Assembly: GCA_964415605.1 (NCBI GenBank)
Contig: CAYQBA010000236.1
Span: forward strand, 1 to 6,030
Reading direction: 5' to 3'
DNA from: UCB3 sp964415605
GTDB taxonomy: Bacteria > Chloroflexota > Anaerolineae > Epilineales > Epilineaceae
Length of the DNA: 6,030 bases
Position 1 is the first letter of the stretch, and every line of letters begins with the position of its first letter. A model generated the notes under the pieces. It was not told the DNA's origin. It made no database searches and saw nothing but the letters and a program-made list of their open reading frames with translations. Of this stretch, positions 6,030-6,030 are shown in pieces. Position numbers and translations under genes: made by a program.

Positions 6030-6030
6030 C

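Overview
The window is very GC-rich DNA in which all supportable genes lie on the + strand. No rRNA, tRNA, CRISPR array or mobile element is visible. The best taxonomic guess is a Chloroflexota-like (Anaerolineae/Caldilineae/Ardenticatena-type) bacterium. It rests on three things: base composition, a large LVIVD plus FG-GAP/VCBS propeller protein carrying a short 'LYLPALP' segment between its domains (I recall similar 'YLPL(I/L)' segments in many Chloroflexota exported proteins), and a B-family heme-copper enzyme operon. This is inference, not a database result.

Region 1 (1-3203) is the 3' part of a very large predicted extracellular beta-propeller protein. Its beginning lies upstream of the window. 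It has an N-terminal LVIVD-type propeller, the LYLPALP linker, and a C-terminal array of about 13 units with FG-GAP/VCBS-like Asp-rich calcium loops.

Region 2 (3204-3462) is a noncoding gap. It holds a weak promoter-like element, a 17-bp perfect inverted repeat and a nested stem-loop region, and it ends in a strong Shine-Dalgarno (SD) sequence. It is most likely the promoter and leader of the operon that follows.

Region 3 (3463-5969) is a compact three-gene operon: a 56-aa single-helix membrane protein (IIa-like accessory subunit), a CuA-containing subunit II, and a 13-helix B-family (ba3-like) catalytic subunit I. Subunits II and I overlap by ATGA, which suggests translational coupling. All six metal-ligand histidines of subunit I are present. 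However, the residue four after the first CuB histidine is Gln236 instead of the tyrosine that is cross-linked and catalytic in O2-reducing A- and B-family enzymes. The motif is H-G-A-Q-Q rather than H-P-x-V-Y. The operon would be labelled 'ba3 cytochrome c oxidase' by homology, but the missing tyrosine makes a nitric oxide reductase derived from the B family (the eNOR-type idea) the more attractive hypothesis. Electrons would pass from a soluble donor to CuA in subunit II, then to the low-spin heme and the heme/CuB site of subunit I.

Region 4 (5970-6030) is the downstream edge. It holds three perfect or near-perfect head-to-tail copies of a 13-bp repeat that runs to the window end and may continue beyond it.
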